From Marchantia polymorpha subsp. ruderalis (lineage: Eukaryota; Streptophyta; Marchantiopsida; Marchantiales; Marchantiaceae): a DNA stretch of 64,000 bases. The DNA is taken from assembly GCA_037833965.1 (NCBI GenBank), contig AP031355.1, positions 16,951,501-17,015,500 of the forward strand, in the 5' to 3' direction. Both the position numbers and the translations under genes were made by a program. This document shows, piece after piece, positions 59,349 through 64,000 of this stretch. The notes beneath the pieces were generated by a model. The model had not been told where the DNA came from and searched no databases. It saw only the letters and a program-made list of their open reading frames with translations. Numbering within the stretch: position 1 is the first letter of the stretch; the number at the start of each line of letters is the position of its first letter.

Positions 59349-60599
59349 CGAGTAAGTTCAATAGGCGATTATCTCAAATCCTTTTATGATCTAGATCAGT
59401 GTGATACAAAGACGAGTTTGTGGTTTCATTCACCTTCCCCTTGTGCTCGATCTCGATGTCGGTGACGCGCAATGGATTTTGCGATGGAAAAGCCGCAGTC
59501 ACCCACAAACGAAACCACTTGGAGAAGGAAAGAATGTGTGTTCCTTGAATATAGTTCAGTGAAGGCAAGTTCCCAGGTTTACATTGACATATCTTGTCCC
59601 CTTGTAGAAAAGGTTTTTGCTTTTGGTCTTAATTGAAAAGGCCTGCGGCCTGACTGAGGACTTTTCTCTGTAGTGACACGCGGTCAGAGATTCAATTCTC
59701 CTCCCACTGCTTGAAAACTCAGCCCTCTCTCCATCCCCGAACACCATCCCTTATCATAAAAAGTACCTATTCAGTGCTCTTCGTTTTCCAATTGAGATCT
59801 TAGTGACAATTGCATGGAACAATATGGAAAGTTTAAAGTTCATAAAATGAGTTTATCGTATTCAAAAATTTACGCAGAGCTTCTTAGCAACTCATCAATC
59901 ATAAAAAAAGAAGAGGGGCGAAGCTATTTGCTTCACCCCTCGGGTTTTCAGTGATTTTACTCAACTCTGATTTAAGGGTGGGGTCTTTCTTTTACGTTCT
60001 ATCCTAACCTTGCTATGACTGTAAGGAACTAGCTGAAATTATGTATATCAGTTAAAAATTAGGAATTTTTAATAAGGCTACAGGGCCTTTATAGTTAGTT
60101 TGTGAAATGGGCTTCAATGGATCATGGATCTGCATAATACAGGAAATACCAACGAATATTGAACAATCCAATATCTAAATTGTTTAATATCCGTTTACCT
60201 TGGTGCCAGAGACATTTTCAATGTCCCTCATAGATAAATTTGAGTAACGCTTGATACACCATATCTAGTAGGTTATACCTTTTGGAATATATAAAGACAC
60301 ATATGAAGAAGATGTGCAAAGATTTGATAACTTGTGATACGCACGTGAGTGGGTACAATCACATATATGGTCGTTAGTTCGATATTCAATACAAGGAATA
60401 TTTTTTTTATTTTCCAGATATGTCACTTCGATGGTGTGACTGATTAGTATCCAGATTTTATGTTAGTTGAAATTTCTTTATATTGGATTCATCATGTTTA
60501 TCTAATATGCTCCGTTGTGCACTCTATTACAAGACTGAAGATTAAACATAATTTTCACTCAGCACGCTTTGTATTGTTACATGTGCACTATCTCTGATG
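59349..60599. other. Spacer, no gene recognised
   Basis: A minus frame at 59374-59568 contains FSKWFRLWVTAAFPSQNPLR, which looks somewhat protein-like but lacks a family match. A terminator-like hairpin at 59913-59941 is listed separately. From about 60400 the sequence is AT-rich. Confidence 0.4.
59906..59947 (-). terminator. Terminator-like GC hairpin followed by T run (minus strand)
   Basis: On the minus strand GAGGGGTGAAG, a 7-nt loop and CTTCGCCCCTC (10 of 11 positions paired) are followed by TTCTTTTTTTAT. This is the form of a bacterial or organellar intrinsic terminator, and a T run also stops Pol III. No gene was recognised upstream on that strand, so the role is unknown; transferred organellar DNA or chance are both possible. 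Confidence 0.4.
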
Positions 60600-61709
60600 A
60601 TGACAAGAATCATCTTCAGCCAATTTGAACGGCAATTTTTTATCATCCTTAGATACAATGCTCATGTTTTAGAATATTAATAATATGATATATATAAATT
60701 TAATAAACTTAAAATGATTTCGATATATTTTCTATAAACTTCTACTCATATATATTGTTACATATAAGTATATTGATATTTATGAAAGTAGATAAAATGA
60801 AATTATATATTTTTCAAACCTCAAGCCATTAATCATATCATTAGATGAACCATTTGGCTTCATGAGTTTATATATATGAAACTAGAAGTGCATAAAATTT
60901 TGTAAATTTAGTTGGTGATGTACAAAGTTATAGTTACAAGTTGTTTTATCAAATTATCAAACCAACAAAAATTCATTCGAAAATTTTGATAATAGATGTT
61001 GGATTAAAAATACATATCAGATTATAATGAAATTTCTCTAAGAACAAAAAGCTTAACATCATGTTTTTCTTCATTAGCTGTGTTTGTCAACAAAGTCAAA
61101 ATCATAACATATAATCAATTTGTTGGATAAAACTCTGCCCTTACTCACTCAGAAATCACAATGCAAGAGTCGACACAAAATTATGTGGATCTCCTTCACG
61201 GAATCTACATCAACGTAACATAATGCTCAAAATATCCATTATTTGTATTAAAGCTATGACTAGCTCTCATATAAAATAATAGAGTATCACTAGTCTAAAA
61301 AAAATAGAATAATAGTGACCTTAGTCCATATGAACTGAGTAAAATATTCATAAATTTTTTATGTATAATATATTAAAAAATTTACATTGTATTTAAAAGT
61401 ATTTTAAATATTTTTTATTTCTATTAATAATTAAAAGAAATTATTTTAGTGCTCGTATATTATGATTAATATGTTCTTGATGAAAATAAAAATTTCTAAA
61501 ATTTTGAAACTTACAAGAATAATTATTATAATAAAACATGAAGATCAATTTCAATGAATACATAAACAAATATTTTCATCCTACATATATTCAAGTTTAT
61601 TTATCAATATTGAAATAAAACTTGATTGATATTAAATCCAAACTGTGTATCATAACCGTTTATCAACATCATGTGAATCTTATGCTTGTTTATTTTGAAC
61701 AGGATTAAC

Positions 61710-62135
61710 TACTTGCAGGAATCTCTACATCCTTACGTCATATTATTGCTAGGCATAGAATTGGATCTCATAGACTTGGAATTGAGGAATGAAATTGGTT
61801 TAATATTGATAGGAATGAACGTATTTGTAGGCTATGTGATGGAAGAGAAGTTGAGGATGAAGAGCATGTATTTCTTACTTGTACTAGATATACAAAGATT
61901 AGAGTGACTCATAATATAGAAGTAGAGAATTTTTATTCTTTGTTACAATTAGTTCCTTTTGATTTAGGTTGTTATATTAGGAACATTATTAGTTATCATT
62001 CTAGTGCTCTTGGCACTAGCTAGGGATTGGCCTTTGGGGTCTTTTCCCTTGTTTGTGGCTGTCGCTTGTATTGTGTTTTTCAGCCTTTTGACCTTTTGGG
62101 TCCCCCGGGCTTGATCTATTATCATTTATAAAGAT
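61710..62135 (+). pseudogene. Decayed LINE-like reverse-transcriptase C-terminus and 3' tail
   Basis: In one plus frame the segment reads IARHRIGSHRLGIEE, an in-frame TGA (61790-61792), then RNERICRLCDGREVEDEEHV, FLTCTRY and on to TAG at 62021-62023. The CxxC...H....C pattern after RICRLC and the EDEEHVFLTC phrase are typical of the zinc-binding segment at the C-terminus of non-LTR retrotransposon ORF2 proteins. After the stop comes a 3' UTR-like tail (TGTGTTTTTCAGCCTTTTGA) also found at 53.8 kb. Only the 3' end is present, as expected for 5'-truncated LINE insertions. Because the inverted copy at 6.8 kb lacks this segment, it appears inserted into the AT-rich element. It is not functional. 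Confidence 0.75.
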
Positions 62136-62178
62136 TAAATTTTTTTTAAATATTATATAACCTCCTCTGATCATATGT

Positions 62179-62196
62179 ATATATATATATATATAT
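62179..62196. repeat. (AT)n microsatellite
   Basis: About nine AT dinucleotides lie inside the AT-rich element. The other copy has only a short ATATATAT at the matching place, so the repeat expanded after the copies separated. Confidence 0.85.
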
Positions 62197-62625
62197 TGTA
62201 ATAATCTCTTTATAATTATTTTCAATAAATTTCATTGATAAATTTGATTTTATCTATAATTTCCTTGATTTTGAAATTTTTTTTAACCTTAAATTTATTA
62301 TTAGTTTAATATTTAAAATCAATATAAGATAAAAAATGAACGTTTAGAAAAAAATTTCTTCAAAAGTATTTGTTTTATTAATTCCAACTTTTGATTTTGA
62401 TCACAAAACGATATGTTGAATAATTTAATCATAATAAAATTTGATGACTCTATGATGTAAATGAAATATGATTATTAGATCTTAAATGTTGATTAGATCA
62501 TTGAATTTGATTTGGGTTGAGATATTATCATATGTATATTGTGATTAAAAAATACATATAGATATATGCACAACATATTTTACTGGTAGATGTAGACATT
62601 TGATTTACAAGAAATGAAAATCCAG

Positions 62626-63324
62626 ATACAGCAAAAATGATATGTACTTGAAAAGAGATTAAATCTTAAGTTTTATGTGAATCCAGGCTTGTTGTTCATT
62701 GTATATCCAAGTTACTTAAGGCAAAATTGAAGTATGTATGGAAAGCATTCAAACTTTCTGGTCTTCAGATATTGCATAGATGGAGCTAGGGATGCAAAAG
62801 TCGCAACATCCAACCAAACTATTAACTTTCCATACATAATAAGTGTTTGAACTAATCTGCTCTGGAAAGTTTTTAATTGATCAATGAAACAAATGCATCC
62901 TGAAACAAATGAGTCGATGATTGCCCATGTTCATTGTACATGGTTCTCGATATTCTGATCGTGACGTAAAAAAGTGGAATCAAGGCGGACTGGACTGTAT
63001 ACTACTCCAAACTTGAGATATATGTCAATATGACACTTGATTTGCTTCTATGGGATATAGACCCACAAATGGCAAAATCGAATGAATAGTCTCATTGTGA
63101 ATTGTTGAACTACGATGTTTTCACCAGAAAGCATAACTTGACCGTTAGTAGCTACATTCGCGAACGAAGTTGCACTCGAGAATGCGATCGAACAATCGAC
63201 TTGCAAGTAATGCTGAAATCACCAACGGTTAGGGAAATTGACGTTTTTTGTTTCCAATGCGCAGATTTACTTTCAAAACTGATATCCTCGAAGCTTCCAA
63301 CGGTGCAAGGGTGATGCAGTCGGA
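62626..63324. other. Spacer, no gene recognised
   Basis: AT-leaning sequence changing to intermediate GC near 63100. Only a 70-codon plus frame (63102-63314), with no family match. Confidence 0.4.
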
Positions 63325-63710
63325 TGGGAGGTTACGTCGGAGATTTCAAATTTGTGTGTGAAGTTAAGAAGCTACAACTTGGAACAGATAAGTCCTCAGT
63401 CTTACCTATCGATCAGTTCAGTGTCTTCAGTTCAGTGTGAGCTTCGGATGATAACAGATTGCTGGGGTTTACTACTTCAGTATATCGATCAGTTCAGGAT
63501 CTTCAGTTTAGTGTAAGCTTCGGATGACAACAGATTGCTGGGGTTTACTACTTCAGTATATCGATCAGTTCAGGGTCTTCAGTTCACTGTGAGCTTCGGA
63601 TGATAACAGATAGCTAGAGCTTACAACTTCAGTAGATCTGATTGTGACAGATGTGATTCCTTAGCGATCAATCGCATATTACTTTCTTGCCGTATATTGT
63701 CTGCTGTTCA
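63325..63710 (+). repeat. Dispersed repeat, copy B (expanded form)
   Basis: This is homologous to 20570-20775 in the same orientation. The left part (AGGTTACGTCGGAGATTTCA, ATAAGTCCTCAGTCTTACCT) and right part (GTGATTCCTTAGCGATCAAT, TTCTTGCCGT) match closely; the middle is expanded by tandem duplication. Like copy A it lies beside an AT-rich island. Confidence 0.8.
63408..63635 (+). repeat. Three 76-bp tandem repeat units
   Basis: Units start at 63408, 63484 and 63560, each opening ATCGATCAGTTCAG and containing GAGCTTCGGATGATAACAGA or AAGCTTCGGATGACAACAGA and GGGGTTTACTACTTCAGTAT. Units 1 and 2 are nearly identical; unit 3 is more diverged at its right end (AGCTAGAGCTTACAACTTCA). The period is not a multiple of three. 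Confidence 0.9.
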
Positions 63711-64000
63711 GCTACTGATTGAGTCGCTCTTAGAGTTCGAGAGAGGTGTGAACTAGCTTTCACTTTCACTAATCTGTTGTTACTCGCTAACTTTCTAATC
63801 GGAGTAAATTTATTTGAATATCCACTACTAACATGTATCATCTCAACTCATTGACTCTTTCGCGCTAAATAAGGTGACGAGTGTTCGTATAGATGTTTTC
63901 TCGTGAACTTATTTGCCAAATGACAAATTTGAATGACTTCCGTTCTAGACTTATGTACTACTTCAACAACAAAGTTTGATGTTTAGGTTGATCCAAAGAT
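63711..64000. other. Window end, no gene recognised
   Basis: Intermediate composition with stops in all frames at short intervals; nothing identified. Confidence 0.4.

Larger units (their letters stand above)
60600..62625 (-). mobile_element. AT-rich dispersed repeat element, copy 2 (inverted)
   Basis: The reverse complement of this stretch aligns with 6790-8160 over its whole length, apart from an interruption at about 61690-62140. Matching landmarks, read on the minus strand, are CTACCAGTAAAA, GATAATATCTCAAC, TTATAAAGAGATTATTACAA, TTGATGTAGATTCCGTGAAG, CAACAAATTGATTATATGTT, AAACTCATGAAGCC and GCATTGTATCTAAGGATGAT. Many small differences show that the copies are old. Nothing about coding capacity or ends could be determined. 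Confidence 0.7.

Noticed and set aside
1-64000. CRISPR arrays, bacterial operons, complete LTR retrotransposons or viral genes
   Set aside because: No regularly spaced identical repeats, no Shine-Dalgarno-led gene series, no paired LTRs and no viral hallmark motifs were seen; splice-interrupted genes and snRNA point to eukaryotic nuclear DNA.

Overview
The window looks like nuclear DNA of a land plant. It has intron-rich genes with GT-AG introns of about 75 to 525 bp, plant-type orthologues (SPT4, an IAH1-type GDSL esterase, a DUF726/TMCO4-type protein), a U6 snRNA gene with a TATA box, and two eukaryotic tRNA genes. It is gene-poor (six to eight protein genes in 64 kb), with moderate-GC gene regions broken up by several very AT-rich repeat islands. 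My impression is a non-seed plant, perhaps a bryophyte, but nothing in the sequence proves this. No bacterial operon, CRISPR array, complete transposon or virus was seen.

Layout. 1-6.8 kb has no gene I can support. 6.8-9.75 kb is an AT-rich repeat island. 10.2-11.8 kb (+) is a complete five-exon SPT4 gene. 12.2-12.65 kb holds a cluster of short hairpins. A hypothetical ORF (13.5 kb, -), tRNA-Leu(CAA) (15.7 kb, -) and an intronless armadillo-type gene (18.1-18.8 kb, -) follow. 19.2-20.45 kb is AT-rich with repeated inverted motifs, and 20.57-20.78 kb is one copy of a dispersed repeat. 26.9-32.3 kb (-) is a 15-exon DUF726 gene whose splice phases close perfectly to a 706-aa protein. U6 snRNA (37.4 kb, -) and a probable two-exon gene of unknown function (38.3-39.35 kb, -) come next. 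40.4-42.35 kb is AT-rich. 45.9-48.25 kb (+) is a six-exon IAH1-like esterase. 52.7-53.5 kb (-) is an intronless gene for a ParB/sulfiredoxin-like protein with a C-terminal membrane anchor. 55.9 kb has a weak hypothetical ORF. tRNA-Thr(UGU) is at 59.3 kb (+). 60.6-62.6 kb is a second, inverted copy of the AT-rich element at 6.8 kb, interrupted by the 3' end of a LINE-like retrotransposon. 63.3-63.7 kb is a second copy of the 20.6-kb repeat, carrying an internal three-fold 76-bp tandem expansion.

The genes do not form a pathway: transcription elongation (SPT4), splicing (U6), translation (two tRNAs), ester hydrolysis (IAH1) and probably membrane lipid metabolism (DUF726) are independent housekeeping functions. 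The more unusual content is the lineage-type genes (ParB-like anchored protein, armadillo protein, unknown two-exon gene) and the repeats: a distant inverted pair of AT-rich elements and an unusual number of perfect short hairpins and palindromes.
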